64,000 nt of DNA from Marinobacter azerbaijanicus (GCF_030250645.1 NZ_JASSVS010000001.1:700702-764701), one strand, 5' to 3'. Numbered from the stretch's first letter, positions 27,965 through 38,123 are shown. Notes: generated by a model from the letters alone, not told the origin. Program-made: numbers and translations.

Positions 27965-29974
27965 ATGAGGTGTCCCATGCAAGCACAGCACAATATCCAC
28001 GCCACCGATGCACAAAAAGCTCATATCGCGCGACTTCTGCTGCAGGCGAATCTGGCCTATGGCGAGTCCAATACGCCGGTGTCGCTGGTTCAGCGCATCA
28101 AGGCGCGGCACGAATGCCGGGGGTATCTGGGCGAGATTCTGGCGCAGGAGCCAGGCAATGCCAACGCGCTGGGGTTGCTGGGACGAGTGGAGCTGGATGA
28201 CGGCCACTTTGAGAAGGCCCATACCCTGTTTACAGACAGTCTGAGCCAGGACCCTGCGCAGCCACAGCAGTTTACCAACCTGGGCTACTGGGCCATCAAA
28301 TCGGAACGCCCGGCACTGGCAGAGCAGTATTTCATCCAGGCTCTGGAGATGGACCGGCAATCCGCCGCCGCTTTCTGCGGGGTTGCCCATGCCAAGCGCC
28401 TGCAGGGCCAGTTTGATGTGGCCTACCTGCATTACCGCAAACTGCTTGAACTGGGCCTGGAGTGGCCATCCATCTACAGCGGCATGCTCACCTGCGCCGA
28501 GCACCTCGATGTGCAAAAGGCGGACTCAAAGCTGGCCCGGGACGCCATCCTGCTGTTATGCCACGATGGCCTGCCCCACCAGGAAATCGGTCGCTTCGTA
28601 GCGGCAATTATCCGCCAGCAGTACGACCTGGAAAACCCGAACGCCCAGGTAGCCCTGGACGCCGCCAGCGAAGACGAACTTCTGATCCTGGCCCTGGAAA
28701 AAACCCTGATGCCGGACCCGGCCGTGGAAGAGCTGGTCACCCTGCTTCGCCGTGCCATCGTTGCCGAAGTCGCGCAAACCGTGGAACTGCGGGATGAACT
28801 CCAGCCATTGGCCCTGGCCCTGGCTGTATACGCAGACCGCACCGGTTACGCCCTGACAGCGGAAGACGATGAAGAACGTCTGGTTTGCGCCATCAACGAC
28901 AGCATCTGCGCACAACTGGCCATGGGTGAAGAGCAGGACGCCATGATCGGATCCCTGATCATCAGCGCCCTGTACGGCGCCATGTTCCACCAGCGCTTTG
29001 CGGTGCAGCTTGGCCGCTGGAACCTGGTGGACTGGCCGGTCGCCCTGCAGACACTGATGGCGGCCAGCTACTATAACCGCGCCTCGGAAGAAGCCATCAA
29101 ACAGAATTTTGACGAAAAAGCCGAAGAACTGTGCCTGGAGAAAACCGACGTACCCCAGGCCTGGCCCAACTGGTCCAAACTGGCCTACCGCGCCGAAACC
29201 AGCCTGAAAACCATGATGGCCACGGAACTGGGCATGAACACCGAGCAACTGCCCGACACGCTTCGCATCATGGTCTGCGGGGCCCAGTCCGGCCAGCGCG
29301 CCATGGAACTGGCGCACTACTTGAAAGATGTTGAAGTGATCGCCGTGGACGAGTCCCTGGCCAACATCGCCAAGGCAACCCGGCTGGCCGCTGAGATGGA
29401 TATCCACAACATCGTCTTCTGGCCCTGGTCCATCGCCCAGCGGTTTGTAGCCGATGACCACAAGGTGCACTGGATCGAAATCGGCCGCCTGCCCTCGGCA
29501 AAAATGGACGACGTCTCCCTGGCAGCCCTGGTCAGCTCCGCCACCGGAAACGGCGCGGTGGTGCACATGCACACCGCCGTCAACGAACAGACCGACGGCG
29601 ACAAGCAGATCCGCCGACTGATCGCCCAACACAACCTCAAGCCCACCCGCACTGCCCTGCGCCAGCTCCGCAAAATGGTACTGACCAACCGCCAGGACCC
29701 AATGTGGCAGGCGCTGTTGTCAGAGACCGACTTCTACGGCCTGGGCGGCTGCCGGGACCGCTGGTTCAGCGAGCAGGACGCCAGCCAGTTAAAGGAACTG
29801 ATGGCGATGGTGAGTAATGAGGTGGAGTGGAAGCTGGTCAAGGCACGTGATACCGACGGCCAGAGCCTTGCGACAAAGCCGGTGCAGAAGCAGATCCAGG
29901 CCGAGGCGCTGGGCAGTGAGGTGCAGAGTTTGATGGGCCAAGGGCTGAGTGTTTATTTTCAGCGGCGGCGGTGA
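27965..29974 (+). CDS. TPR protein with methyltransferase-like C-terminal domain
   Basis: 669 residues; family not firmly recognised. The N-terminal third (about 20-190) contains TPR repeats (for example NALGLLGRVELDDGHFEKA). The centre is helical. About residues 425-560 look like a SAM-binding Rossmann fold: IMVCGAQSGQRAMELA, then VIAVDESLANIAKATRLA, fit motifs I and post-I. A start at 27977 (AGGTG before it, MQAQHNIHA) is equally possible. The sigma-54 type promoter resembles that of flagellin 2, so a role in flagellin modification or export is a guess worth testing. Confidence 0.75.
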   Translation: MRCPMQAQHNIHATDAQKAHIARLLLQANLAYGESNTPVSLVQRIKARHECRGYLGEILAQEPGNANALGLLGRVELDDGHFEKAHTLFTDSLSQDPAQPQQFTNLGYWAIKSERPALAEQYFIQALEMDRQSAAAFCGVAHAKRLQGQFDVAYLHYRKLLELGLEWPSIYSGMLTCAEHLDVQKADSKLARDAILLLCHDGLPHQEIGRFVAAIIRQQYDLENPNAQVALDAASEDELLILALEKTLMPDPAVEELVTLLRRAIVAEVAQTVELRDELQPLALALAVYADRTGYALTAEDDEERLVCAINDSICAQLAMGEEQDAMIGSLIISALYGAMFHQRFAVQLGRWNLVDWPVALQTLMAASYYNRASEEAIKQNFDEKAEELCLEKTDVPQAWPNWSKLAYRAETSLKTMMATELGMNTEQLPDTLRIMVCGAQSGQRAMELAHYLKDVEVIAVDESLANIAKATRLAAEMDIHNIVFWPWSIAQRFVADDHKVHWIEIGRLPSAKMDDVSLAALVSSATGNGAVVHMHTAVNEQTDGDKQIRRLIAQHNLKPTRTALRQLRKMVLTNRQDPMWQALLSETDFYGLGGCRDRWFSEQDASQLKELMAMVSNEVEWKLVKARDTDGQSLATKPVQKQIQAEALGSEVQSLMGQGLSVYFQRRR

Positions 29975-29985
29975 GTTTTATGCTG

Positions 29986-30043
29986 AGGGCTTAGCCCTCG
30001 CCCCCTCTCCCCTCGCGGGAGAGGGGTTGGGGAGAGGGGGCGG
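29986..30043. repeat. C/G-rich palindrome (GCGGGAGAGGGG type), copy 1
   Basis: GAGGGCTTAGCCCTC followed by CCCCCTCTCCCCTCGCGGGA and GAGGGGTTGGGGAGAGGGGG, which fold back on each other. Belongs to a dispersed family with four other copies here. Confidence 0.75.
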
Positions 30044-30048
30044 GGCAA

Positions 30049-30378
30049 TCACCCACGAACAACCTCAACCACCGCTTCTACCAATCGGTGCACCACCCCG
30101 CTTTTAAGCTCACCAATCTCCTTGAGCAAAATAGAGCTATTCGCCGTAAATAATTTGCCCGGTCGAGCATAGCTAACTCTTTGCAAAGATCCCTTTGCAA
30201 ACTCCTCCTCAATTAATTCAATGGCCTCTGAATCGTAAGGCTTGCTAGTAATCTGGCACAACACATAGTCACCATGCCCTATACCGGCAATAACAACGGC
30301 TGGGCGAAGTTTTTGACTGGTCAAGTCTGAAAACGGAAACCTGATCAGTACTACACTTCCTTTTTTAAATGCTCCCAT
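30049..30378 (-). CDS. MazF/PemK-like toxin
   Basis: 109-residue PemK/MazF-type protein. It has the KKGSVVLIRFPFSDL start, the LRPAVVI segment and the C-terminal VHRLVEAVVEVV helix typical of the fold, and should be an RNA-cleaving toxin of a type II pair. It overlaps the upstream antitoxin gene by 28 bp. G+C is lower than in the surrounding genes, suggesting transfer. Confidence 0.82.
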   Translation of the reverse strand: MGAFKKGSVVLIRFPFSDLTSQKLRPAVVIAGIGHGDYVLCQITSKPYDSEAIELIEEEFAKGSLQRVSYARPGKLFTANSSILLKEIGELKSGVVHRLVEAVVEVVRG

Positions 30379-30566
30379 GCTTCATCTTCCTCATCCTTGA
30401 GCCAATCATCTTTCAGCGCAGACTCTGCAGCGACCAGAACCTCTTCCTGAGATTCGTCATCGTCCAACAAAGTAATCAAAACTCTACGGGATCCCTTTAT
30501 AGATACCTTCTCGAGCCACTGTATATGGCCCTGCTCGTCAATCAATGCTTCCACTGTTTGCAACAC
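30351..30566 (-). CDS. probable antitoxin of the MazF-like pair
   Basis: 71-residue acidic protein (LQTVEALIDEQGHIQWLEKV start, SRRVLITLL strand, DEEDEAWEHLKKEV tail). The strand-rich N-terminal half fits a swapped-hairpin-type or similar DNA-binding antitoxin, and the acidic tail would bind the toxin. GTG start with GGAGGC seven bases before. The call rests mainly on position before a MazF-like gene. Confidence 0.65.
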   Translation of the reverse strand: MLQTVEALIDEQGHIQWLEKVSIKGSRRVLITLLDDDESQEEVLVAAESALKDDWLKDEEDEAWEHLKKEV

Positions 30567-30644
30567 CTTATGCCTCCTGTCTGGATGGCGTTTTAATCAT
30601 TCTCGCACCAGGGCCGGTGTCGGGCAAATACAGGAGCAATACCA

Positions 30645-30721
30645 GCACTCCCCCTCTCCGATACGTCGGACCGCCCCAGCCCCTCTCCCCTCGCGGGAGA
30701 GGGGTTGGGGAGAGGGGGAGT
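30645..30721. repeat. C/G-rich palindrome family, copy 2
   Basis: ACTCCCCCTCTCC pairs with GGAGAGGGGGAGT across a smaller CCCCTCTCCCCTCGCGGGAG hairpin. It lies just after the DUF559 gene in a 160-bp gene-free gap. Confidence 0.75.
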
Positions 30722-30727
30722 CAATAG

Positions 30728-31066
30728 TCATTGCTCACGCTTCTCCACCTCCCCATATATCACCCCCAACACCACATCCGTCTGTGCCAATATCTTGTGA
30801 TTCCAGAATCTCAGTACCGTGTAACCCTGACTGCGCAACCAGGTATCCCTTGCCTGGTCACTGACCGAATCATTATGTTGCCCTCCATCGGCCTCGACGA
30901 TCACCTTTGAACCAAAGTGCACGAAATCAACAATGTAAGGCCCAAGGGGTTGCTGGCGGCGGAAGCGTTTGCCATTGAGGCGGTAGGCACGGAGATGGTA
31001 CCAGAGGCGATGTTCGGCCTCGGTCATGTTCTGACGGAGGTGTTTGGCGAATTGTTTCTGGTGCAT
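30728..31066 (-). CDS. DUF559 domain endonuclease-like protein
   Basis: 112 residues of the DUF559 family, related to Vsr-like PD-(D/E)xK nucleases. It carries EAEHRLWYHLRAYRLNGKRF near the start and the active-site stretch YIVDFV then VIVEADGGQH. The ATG at 31066 with AGGAA upstream is chosen over a longer frame that runs through a palindromic repeat. Its cellular target is unknown; these genes are often found near repeats. Confidence 0.88.
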   Translation of the reverse strand: MHQKQFAKHLRQNMTEAEHRLWYHLRAYRLNGKRFRRQQPLGPYIVDFVHFGSKVIVEADGGQHNDSVSDQARDTWLRSQGYTVLRFWNHKILAQTDVVLGVIYGEVEKREQ

Positions 31067-31120
31067 GGTTCTTCCTTGAATGACTGGCGGGCTTCCTGCC
31101 CGATTCACTGGATTGTACTC

Positions 31121-31175
31121 AGCGCCCCCTCTCCCCAACCCCTCTCCCGCGAGGGGAGAGGGGCTAAAGAGAGAT
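31121..31175. repeat. C/G-rich palindrome family, copy 3
   Basis: GCCCCCTCTCCCCAACCCCT followed by CTCCCGCGAGGGGAGAGGGG, in reverse orientation to copies 1 and 2. Confidence 0.75.
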
Positions 31176-31198
31176 GCCCGCATAACTCAAACCTATAA

Positions 31199-31242
31199 GC
31201 TCCCCTCCCCCCTCGAGGGGGAGGGGCCGGGGGAGAGGGGGC
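31199..31242. repeat. C/G-rich palindrome family, copy 4
   Basis: CTCCCCTCCCCCCTCGAGGG followed by GGAGGGGCCGGGGGAGAGGG. Just after the sbcB stop codon. Confidence 0.7.
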
Positions 31243-31250
31243 CAACATCC

Positions 31251-32696
31251 TTATACATAAGGAATCAAAGACTCCCCATACAAATGCAACTCCTCCAGAA
31301 CATGCCGCTTCTCCGGCGTCAGTTCCGGATCCGCCGCAAGCCGCTGTAATTCCTTGGCAAACGCCTCCAGTGACCGCCACCCTTTTTTCGGGTTCATCAG
31401 GCGCTGGCTGCGGAATTCCTCCCAGCGTTCCATCTCCTCGCCGATCAGCGTATTCGGGTAGTTCCTCGCCCGATAGCGAAACAGCAGCTCGTCCAGCCGG
31501 CTGTCTTCAAACTGCACCTCCTGCTCCCCCAGGGTTTCCACCGGTTGCTGCAGCAGCCAGTTGAGCTTTTCACGGTCAGTCTTGCTGATAAAGCCGCCGG
31601 CGTAGAGTTGTTCGTCCGGGTCGGTCAGGTCGCCTTCGTGGGGCTGGTCGAAGGCCTGGGCGATTCTGGCCGGCAGGTCCGGGGCCTTGCGGAGGATGGC
31701 CAGGTGTTGCCGCAGTTTGTCGCCGTCCAGCTCCAGTTCCGCCAGCCGTTCCTCGGAAAGTGACTTCAACATGGTCGCCGGGGCCAGCACCGGGCACTTG
31801 TTCAACTGCACACCTTTGAGAGGAAACCGGCTGGTTCCCTCTTCCAGATCCGCCTGGGAAGTGAACACCCGCTCACGGATCCGCTCAGCGGTGGCGTGGA
31901 TCAGCTCGCTGGGGTCCTCTCGCAGGTCGTAAACAATCACCAGGTTCCTGTTGGTGGGATGATCCGCCACCGGCGCCACCATGGCACAACAGCCACGGGT
32001 AGCGGGGTACTTGGCGGATACATGGAATACAGGCTTCATGCTGGCGGTATCCAGCATGGCGCGGGCGGAGTGCTTGTCCTTGTTCTGCAGCACGAAGTCG
32101 AACAGTCTGGGCTGCTTTTCCTTGATCAGCTTTGCCACGACAATGGTGGCTTCCACGTCCGACATGGCATCGTGAGCCGCTTCGTGGGCGATGCCATTGG
32201 CCCTGGTAAGTTCTTCCAGCCGGAAACTGGGGCTGCCGTCCTCTTTCTTCGGCCAGTTGATGCCTTCCGGCCGCAGGGCGTAGGTCAGCCGCACCATGTC
32301 GATAATGTCCCAGCGGGAATTACCGTTCTGCCATTCCCGGGCGTACGGGTCGCGAAGGTTACGGTACAGGGTGTGGCGGGTCACTTCGTCGTCAAAGCGC
32401 AGGCTGTTGTAACCCACGGAGCAGGTGCCGGGCTGGCTGAAGGCCTCGTTGATCTGAGCGATGAATTCCGCTTCGGGATAGCCGTCTTCCAGGGCCTTTT
32501 GCGGGGTAATGCCGGTAATCAGACAGGCTTCCGGCGAGGGCACGTAGTCATCCGCTGGCGCACAATAGATAACCAGCGGATCTTCAATGATATTCAGGTC
32601 CGCGTCGGTGCGCACGCCGGCAAACTGGGAAGGGCGATCGTGTATGGGGTCGACACCGAAGGTTTCGTAGTCGTGCCAGTAGAAAGAGCGGATCAC
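31251..32696 (-). CDS. sbcB: exodeoxyribonuclease I
   Basis: 481 residues, close to E. coli ExoI (475). 3'-to-5' single-strand DNA exonuclease of recombination and mismatch repair. DEDD-family catalytic residues are visible in WHDYETFGVDP (Asp/Glu near residue 9-11) and AAHDAMSDVEAT. The C-terminal ExoI-specific region with KGWRSLEAFAKEL is present. Stand-alone gene. Confidence 0.96.
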   Translation of the reverse strand: MIRSFYWHDYETFGVDPIHDRPSQFAGVRTDADLNIIEDPLVIYCAPADDYVPSPEACLITGITPQKALEDGYPEAEFIAQINEAFSQPGTCSVGYNSLRFDDEVTRHTLYRNLRDPYAREWQNGNSRWDIIDMVRLTYALRPEGINWPKKEDGSPSFRLEELTRANGIAHEAAHDAMSDVEATIVVAKLIKEKQPRLFDFVLQNKDKHSARAMLDTASMKPVFHVSAKYPATRGCCAMVAPVADHPTNRNLVIVYDLREDPSELIHATAERIRERVFTSQADLEEGTSRFPLKGVQLNKCPVLAPATMLKSLSEERLAELELDGDKLRQHLAILRKAPDLPARIAQAFDQPHEGDLTDPDEQLYAGGFISKTDREKLNWLLQQPVETLGEQEVQFEDSRLDELLFRYRARNYPNTLIGEEMERWEEFRSQRLMNPKKGWRSLEAFAKELQRLAADPELTPEKRHVLEELHLYGESLIPYV

Positions 32697-32745
32697 CGAG
32701 AGGACTCCTGCATTGCGTTAATGGGTCGGATGCAGGCTAGTGTAA

Positions 32746-33606
32746 TCAAAACATCCCGGTACCGCGATCCACATAATGGGTACGCTCCCGCTGTACCCCA
32801 TCCTGCAGCGTCTGCATATCCAGCGTCATACTGGTCGGCAGGTTAAGGAACACGCCCTCCGGCCCCTGGATCGCACCGGTGCCGTCCAGATCCCGCCAGT
32901 CCACAGACTCACGCTGAAACGCCAGGAACAGGTCTTCGGTAAACCCAACGGTGCCGTCGCCATTATCCACGCCAACATCCATGGAAAGCAGGTTCGTCAG
33001 CGGGACGCAACTGCTGCAGGTGCCGTCAGCCGCTGCCAGGCCTATCTTGGTGGCCCGGTGGTTGGTAGGTGCGCCAAATTCATCGAACAGGGCCGCATCC
33101 ACCGGGTTGTTATTGGCATCGTAGATTTTCAGGCCCAGGTTGCCACTGAAGCTGGCAATCTCCCCTGAGAGCGTGCCCCGCGCCTGGTTCAGGCCGAAAC
33201 GAAAGCCGGAAAGCTTGCCATCCCGCTCCGCCAGTTCCAGATAGGGCTCGACACCTTCAAACGGAACCACCTCATCCACGGCGTGGGTGTTCCCGTCAAT
33301 CTGCACCCGGGTATCGTCCCGGACATAATGGCCCAGCGCCAAGTGGTCGATATCCAGGTCTGCACCGGTATCATCCCCGCCCATCACTACACCGTCGACG
33401 TTGAGGCGGGTCTCGACATCAATACCAAGTGTTACGCGGGTAAACTGATGGGTATCTCCCGCCACATTATCTACCGACATCATTGCCTGCCCTTGCACCT
33501 GGCTCATTTCCTTATCGGAAATAGGCTCCATTTCTGCCAGGGCAACAGGCGAAATACCCAGGCAGATGGTGAGAGGGACAGCATACCAACAAGCATCCTG
33601 TCTCAT
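32746..33606 (-). CDS. secreted protein of unknown function
   Basis: 286 residues with a signal peptide (about 1-24, ending VALAE). Mature start EMEPISDKEMSQVQGQAM resembles the N-terminus of small secreted proteins of the DUF6160/FilA-like type, where a conserved LSEVxGQ-like motif follows the signal. The rest is Asp/Gly-rich and beta-rich (VDNGDGTVGF, DLDGTGAIQGPEGV). I cannot name a function. A surface or outer-membrane-associated role is a guess. Confidence 0.6.
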   Translation of the reverse strand: MRQDACWYAVPLTICLGISPVALAEMEPISDKEMSQVQGQAMMSVDNVAGDTHQFTRVTLGIDVETRLNVDGVVMGGDDTGADLDIDHLALGHYVRDDTRVQIDGNTHAVDEVVPFEGVEPYLELAERDGKLSGFRFGLNQARGTLSGEIASFSGNLGLKIYDANNNPVDAALFDEFGAPTNHRATKIGLAAADGTCSSCVPLTNLLSMDVGVDNGDGTVGFTEDLFLAFQRESVDWRDLDGTGAIQGPEGVFLNLPTSMTLDMQTLQDGVQRERTHYVDRGTGMF

Positions 33607-33752
33607 AGTTTTGTGTCTCTGATTTATTTTGTAGGCCTTGCCATCCGACGCCCGGCCTTGCTGCCCGCGGTTATTATTGTTAGTGGCAGTTATTATTATT
33701 GTTACAGCGTGTTACCGCAGAGACACTATATCCCAGGCGCCAGGGCCAATAG

Positions 33753-33768
33753 AGTGAGATAGATCACA
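33753..33768 (+). promoter_or_regulatory. CRP/Vfr-like site before the REC-CheC gene
   Basis: AGTGAGATAGATCACA matches TGTGA-N6-TCACA at nine of ten fixed positions. It is centred about 47 bp upstream of a likely start site after the TATACT box at 33796-33801, which lacks a recognisable -35, as expected for an activator-dependent promoter. Confidence 0.45.
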
Positions 33769-33826
33769 GGGCATAGAATTCGGAAGGGCCACTGCTATAC
33801 TGGCGAAAAGAATAACCGGAGCATCC

Positions 33827-34843
33827 ATGACCACCCGCGTTCTCATCTGCGACGATTCCTCCCTTGCCCGCAAGCAAATGGCCCGCGCCCTGCCCGCTAA
33901 CTGGAACGCCGAGGTTACCTTCGCCGTCGATGGCCGCGATGCTGTCGAGAAGCTCCGTGCAGGTGCCGGTGAACTGATGTTCCTGGATCTCAACATGCCG
34001 GAGATGGACGGCTTCCAGGTGCTGGAAACGGTGCTGAAGGAAGATCTGCCCGTGCTGACGATTGTGGTCTCCGGCGACATCCAGCCCGAAGCCAGGGCAC
34101 GGGTGCGCAAACTGGGCGCCATCGACTTCATCAGGAAGCCAACAGACACCAATCTGGTACTGAAGCTGCTGCAGGACTATGGCTTTCTTCGGCCTGAGGA
34201 TCTGGAGCCAGACAGCCAGATATCCGAAGAACAGCCAGCCGATGAAGAAGCCACCATCAACCTGAATGAATACCTCCAGGAAATTGCCAATGTGGCCATG
34301 GGCCGTTCATCGGACCTGCTGGCACGGCTGTTGAAGGTTTTCGTCAGGCAACCCATCCCCCGGGTGGAAATGATCGCCCGCTCCGAACTCAGCATGGCCA
34401 TCTCCGCCGCCCAGGATGACAGCAGCTACTCCGCCGTGTGCCAGGGGTTCACCGGGGCCGGGGTTGCTGGCGAGGCGCTGCTACTGTTCGCCGACGCCAG
34501 CTTCAACGAGATGGCCGAATTGCTTCACTACGAAGACCTGGAGGCCGAAAACCTCCAGGTAGAGGTACTGATGGACATGTCCAGCATCCTCTTCGGCGCT
34601 TTTCTCAAGGGCATCGGCGACCAACTGGACCTGAAACTCGGCCTGGGCCACCCCACGGTGCTTGGCCAGCACAGGCAGATAGGAGACCTGCTGGAGCACC
34701 ACAGTGCACGCCAGCAAAAACTGCTCTGCATTGAGATCAGCTACGAGCTGGAAGACAGGGACATCAGTTGCGACATGCTGGTACTGTTCACGGAAGACTC
34801 GGTACCCTTCCTTGAACAACGGCTGCAGTATCTGGTGGATTAA
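33827..34843 (+). CDS. response regulator with CheC/CheX-like output domain
   Basis: 338 residues. The N-terminal receiver (about 3-120) has Asp9/Asp10, phospho-acceptor Asp54 and the KPTD lysine. After an acidic linker, the C-terminal part (about 140-330) resembles the CheC/CheX/FliY phosphatase fold. REC-CheC proteins can dephosphorylate CheY-like partners. It lies 2 bp before a PAS-GGDEF gene, suggesting a joint chemosensory/c-di-GMP pathway. A CRP-like site lies upstream. Confidence 0.8.
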   Translation: MTTRVLICDDSSLARKQMARALPANWNAEVTFAVDGRDAVEKLRAGAGELMFLDLNMPEMDGFQVLETVLKEDLPVLTIVVSGDIQPEARARVRKLGAIDFIRKPTDTNLVLKLLQDYGFLRPEDLEPDSQISEEQPADEEATINLNEYLQEIANVAMGRSSDLLARLLKVFVRQPIPRVEMIARSELSMAISAAQDDSSYSAVCQGFTGAGVAGEALLLFADASFNEMAELLHYEDLEAENLQVEVLMDMSSILFGAFLKGIGDQLDLKLGLGHPTVLGQHRQIGDLLEHHSARQQKLLCIEISYELEDRDISCDMLVLFTEDSVPFLEQRLQYLVD

Positions 34844-34845
34844 CC

Positions 34846-35811
<966 letters not shown>

Positions 35812-35835
35812 TGTTCGTATTTTGCGGGAATTGAT

Positions 35836-35909
35836 TGTCGGATTACGCACCGCCTGGCGGCGCTAATCCGACCTACGTAGGTCGGGTTAGGCGAAGCCGT
35901 AACCCGACA
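35836..35909. repeat. inverted REP pair, directly abutting
   Basis: REPs at 35836-35876 and 35877-35909. The second is GTAGGTCGGGTTAGGC with compensating CCGTAACCCGACA, so pairing is kept. Confidence 0.85.
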
Positions 35910-35932
35910 CCACGGCTAAATCTAAAACCCAA

Positions 35933-36301
35933 TCAATCCTGCTGCCAACTCTGCACAGTTTCCTTCCCATGCTTCTTCCGCCACTCATTCAGAACCTTGT
36001 GGTTACCACCACGGGTCTGAACCACTTCGCCGGTGTGCGGGTTCTTGTAGGTCTTCATGGGGCGCTTGGGACGGCTGCCCGTTGATGTGTCAGCCTTGGC
36101 GCCAGCAATGGACGGATCAATAGCACCCAGAATCTGAAGAACGTCTTTCGGCGATTTGTCATATTCCTTCATAAGATTGCGAACCTTGTTTTCAAACTCA
36201 AGTTCGCCTTTCAGGGCCTGGTCCTGTTCCAGTTTCGCCAGTTCTTCAGAGAGCTTTTCCATAAGCTGTTTTTTCTGGTAGTAATCGTTAATCTTTGCCA
36301 T
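35933..36301 (-). CDS. MvaT-like H-NS family nucleoid protein
   Basis: 122 residues. An N-terminal coiled-coil oligomerisation part (about 1-60) is joined to the C-terminal DNA-binding motif KTYKNPHTGEVVQTRGGNH, close to that of Pseudomonas MvaT/MvaU. Such proteins silence AT-rich, horizontally acquired DNA. It lies next to the polysaccharide cluster, which contains low-GC genes, so it could silence that cluster (inference). Bidirectional terminator upstream at 36413-36446. Confidence 0.85.
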   Translation of the reverse strand: MAKINDYYQKKQLMEKLSEELAKLEQDQALKGELEFENKVRNLMKEYDKSPKDVLQILGAIDPSIAGAKADTSTGSRPKRPMKTYKNPHTGEVVQTRGGNHKVLNEWRKKHGKETVQSWQQD

Positions 36302-36412
36302 GGAGATAAACCCTTATTAGATTTCCTGCGATTAAAATGACCAAAAGTCGAAACAGATAATAATTGATAATGTAGTTCATGGCAAAATAATTCATTTACA
36401 GATCACCAACCC

Positions 36413-36446
36413 ATAAAAAAACCAGCCCGAAGGCTGGTTTTTTTAT
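36413..36446. terminator. bidirectional intrinsic terminator
   Basis: AACCAGCC / GGCTGGTT stem with an A7 run on one side and a T8 run on the other, between the MvaT-like gene start region and the end of tviB. It probably terminates the tviB transcript (minus strand). Confidence 0.85.
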
Positions 36447-36463
36447 TTAAGCAACAATCAGGA

Positions 36464-37726
36464 TTACAGGCGCAAATCCGCCTCACCTAACGGCAGAACA
36501 CCCTTCAGATCAAATAATACACCATTATCTTTCAGGTATTCCCGAAGTTCACCGGATGAACGCTCCGCATATTCCCGATGTGGTACCGCAAGCAACAGCG
36601 CATCGTATTGCCCTTTCTCCGGGTCCGGATGTAATGAAATACCATACTCATGCTCAGCTTCTTCATTGTTTGCCCAGCAATCCGTTACGTCCACTTTACA
36701 ACCGAATTCAGAAAGCTCTTTAACCACATCAATTACGCGGGTATTACGCAAATCGGGACAATTTTCTTTAAATGTAAAACCCATAATCAGCACACGGGCA
36801 CGGGCTATGGTATGCCCTGCCTTGATCATGGCCTTCACCAGTTCAGATGCCGCGTAGGGGCCCATATTATCGTTTACCCGGCGGCCCGCCAGGATGATCT
36901 CCGGGTGATAGCCAATGGCCTGGGCCTTGTGGGTCAGGTAGTACGGGTCCACACCAATGCAGTGGCCACCCACCAGGCCCGGCTTGAAGGGCAGGAAGTT
37001 CCACTTGGTGGCAGCGGCGGCAATCACTTCATGGGTATCGATTCTAAGTTTCGAAAAGATCATCGATAACTCATTCATCAACGCAATATTCAAATCACGC
37101 TGGGTGTTCTCTATTACCTTGGCCGCTTCGGCCACCTTGATGGAACTGGCCTTATGGGTACCCGCGGTAATAATACCGGCATAAAGTTCATCCACTTCCG
37201 TGGCAATATCCGGTGTCGAGCCAGAAGTGACCTTTTTAATGGTCGTCACACGGTGCTCTTTATCACCGGGATTAATGCGTTCCGGGCTGTAACCGGCATG
37301 GAAGTCCTGGTTGAAAACAAGCCCGGACACCTTTTCAAGAATGGGAACACAAACCTCTTCCGTGGCGCCGGGATAAACTGTGGATTCATAAATAACAATA
37401 TCGCCGCGCTTGAGCACTTTACCCACACTCTCACTGGCTTTAACCAACGGTGTTAAATCCGGAGATTTGAACTCATCAATCGGCGTGGGAACGGTCACAA
37501 TATAGATCTGGCAATCGCGGATACCTTCCAGGGAATCGGCAAATGACAATCCCTTGGAAGCGGCCAGTTCCTCCCTGGAAACCTCGCGGGTAAAGTCCAC
37601 GCCGTCCTTCAATTCCGCAATGCGCTTTGCGTTGATATCAAAACCAACAATCTCGCGCTTTTCCCCGAACGCTGCTGCCAACGGCAGGCCGACATATCCA
37701 AGGCCGACTACGGCGATTTTTTTCAT
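36464..37726 (-). CDS. tviB: nucleotide sugar dehydrogenase, TviB/WbpO type
   Basis: 420 residues. Oxidises a UDP-N-acetylhexosamine to the uronic acid. Rossmann motif GLGYVGLP (about 8-15), the [10 protein letters not shown] region and catalytic Cys in [16 protein letters not shown] (about 255-270). Overall it is closest to the TviB/WbpO group, not UDP-glucose dehydrogenase. Separate from the main polysaccharide operon, but on the same strand and probably serving the same product (inference). Confidence 0.9.
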   Translation of the reverse strand: MKKIAVVGLGYVGLPLAAAFGEKREIVGFDINAKRIAELKDGVDFTREVSREELAASKGLSFADSLEGIRDCQIYIVTVPTPIDEFKSPDLTPLVKASESVGKVLKRGDIVIYESTVYPGATEEVCVPILEKVSGLVFNQDFHAGYSPERINPGDKEHRVTTIKKVTSGSTPDIATEVDELYAGIITAGTHKASSIKVAEAAKVIENTQRDLNIALMNELSMIFSKLRIDTHEVIAAAATKWNFLPFKPGLVGGHCIGVDPYYLTHKAQAIGYHPEIILAGRRVNDNMGPYAASELVKAMIKAGHTIARARVLIMGFTFKENCPDLRNTRVIDVVKELSEFGCKVDVTDCWANNEEAEHEYGISLHPDPEKGQYDALLLAVPHREYAERSSGELREYLKDNGVLFDLKGVLPLGEADLRL

Positions 37727-37781
37727 AGATCACATTCCGTTTACCAAAGGTTTAAAGTGTTCTGCGTAAGGCGATGATCAC

Positions 37782-38123
37782 CTAATCATCTCCAAGCATA
37801 TTCTCGACACATGCCAGCAAGTCCGACAGATTTTCTTCCACCACACCCCAAACAATAACCGGGTCCACGCTGGCGTAACCGTGAATCAAGATGTTGCGAA
37901 AGGAAATCATCTTTCTGAAATCAGGAATTTTTTCGGCTACGGCAGAATCCAGCTTGTACAGTTGGCCAATTGCCTCGCCTATGATTTCAAATTGGCGCTC
38001 TGTCCCGGACTGCAACAACTCATCAGCAAGGTAGTCCGATTCCCCTTTACTCCGCGTGAAACGCTGTATCTTCTCAGCAGCAACCTTGATGTCATAAAGA
38101 TACTTCAATGCTTCATGCTGCAT
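37782..38123 (-). CDS. hepT: HepT-like toxin (DUF86)
   Basis: 113-residue HEPN-fold protein with the RX4-6H motif (RNILIHGY, about residues 77-84), the signature of HepT RNase toxins. It overlaps the upstream nucleotidyltransferase gene by 11 bp. In characterised systems the partner adds AMP to the Tyr next to this motif to inactivate HepT; Tyr is present here. Lower GC than its neighbours. Confidence 0.88.
   Translation of the reverse strand: MQHEALKYLYDIKVAAEKIQRFTRSKGESDYLADELLQSGTERQFEIIGEAIGQLYKLDSAVAEKIPDFRKMISFRNILIHGYASVDPVIVWGVVEENLSDLLACVENMLGDD

Noticed and set aside
28556..29632. 358-codon open frame antisense to the TPR gene
   Set aside because: Composition is the complement of the real gene, with no motifs or start signal.
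31067..31183. Longer start for the DUF559 gene
   Set aside because: The extension is a translation of the palindromic repeat; an ATG with a good ribosome site lies at 31066.
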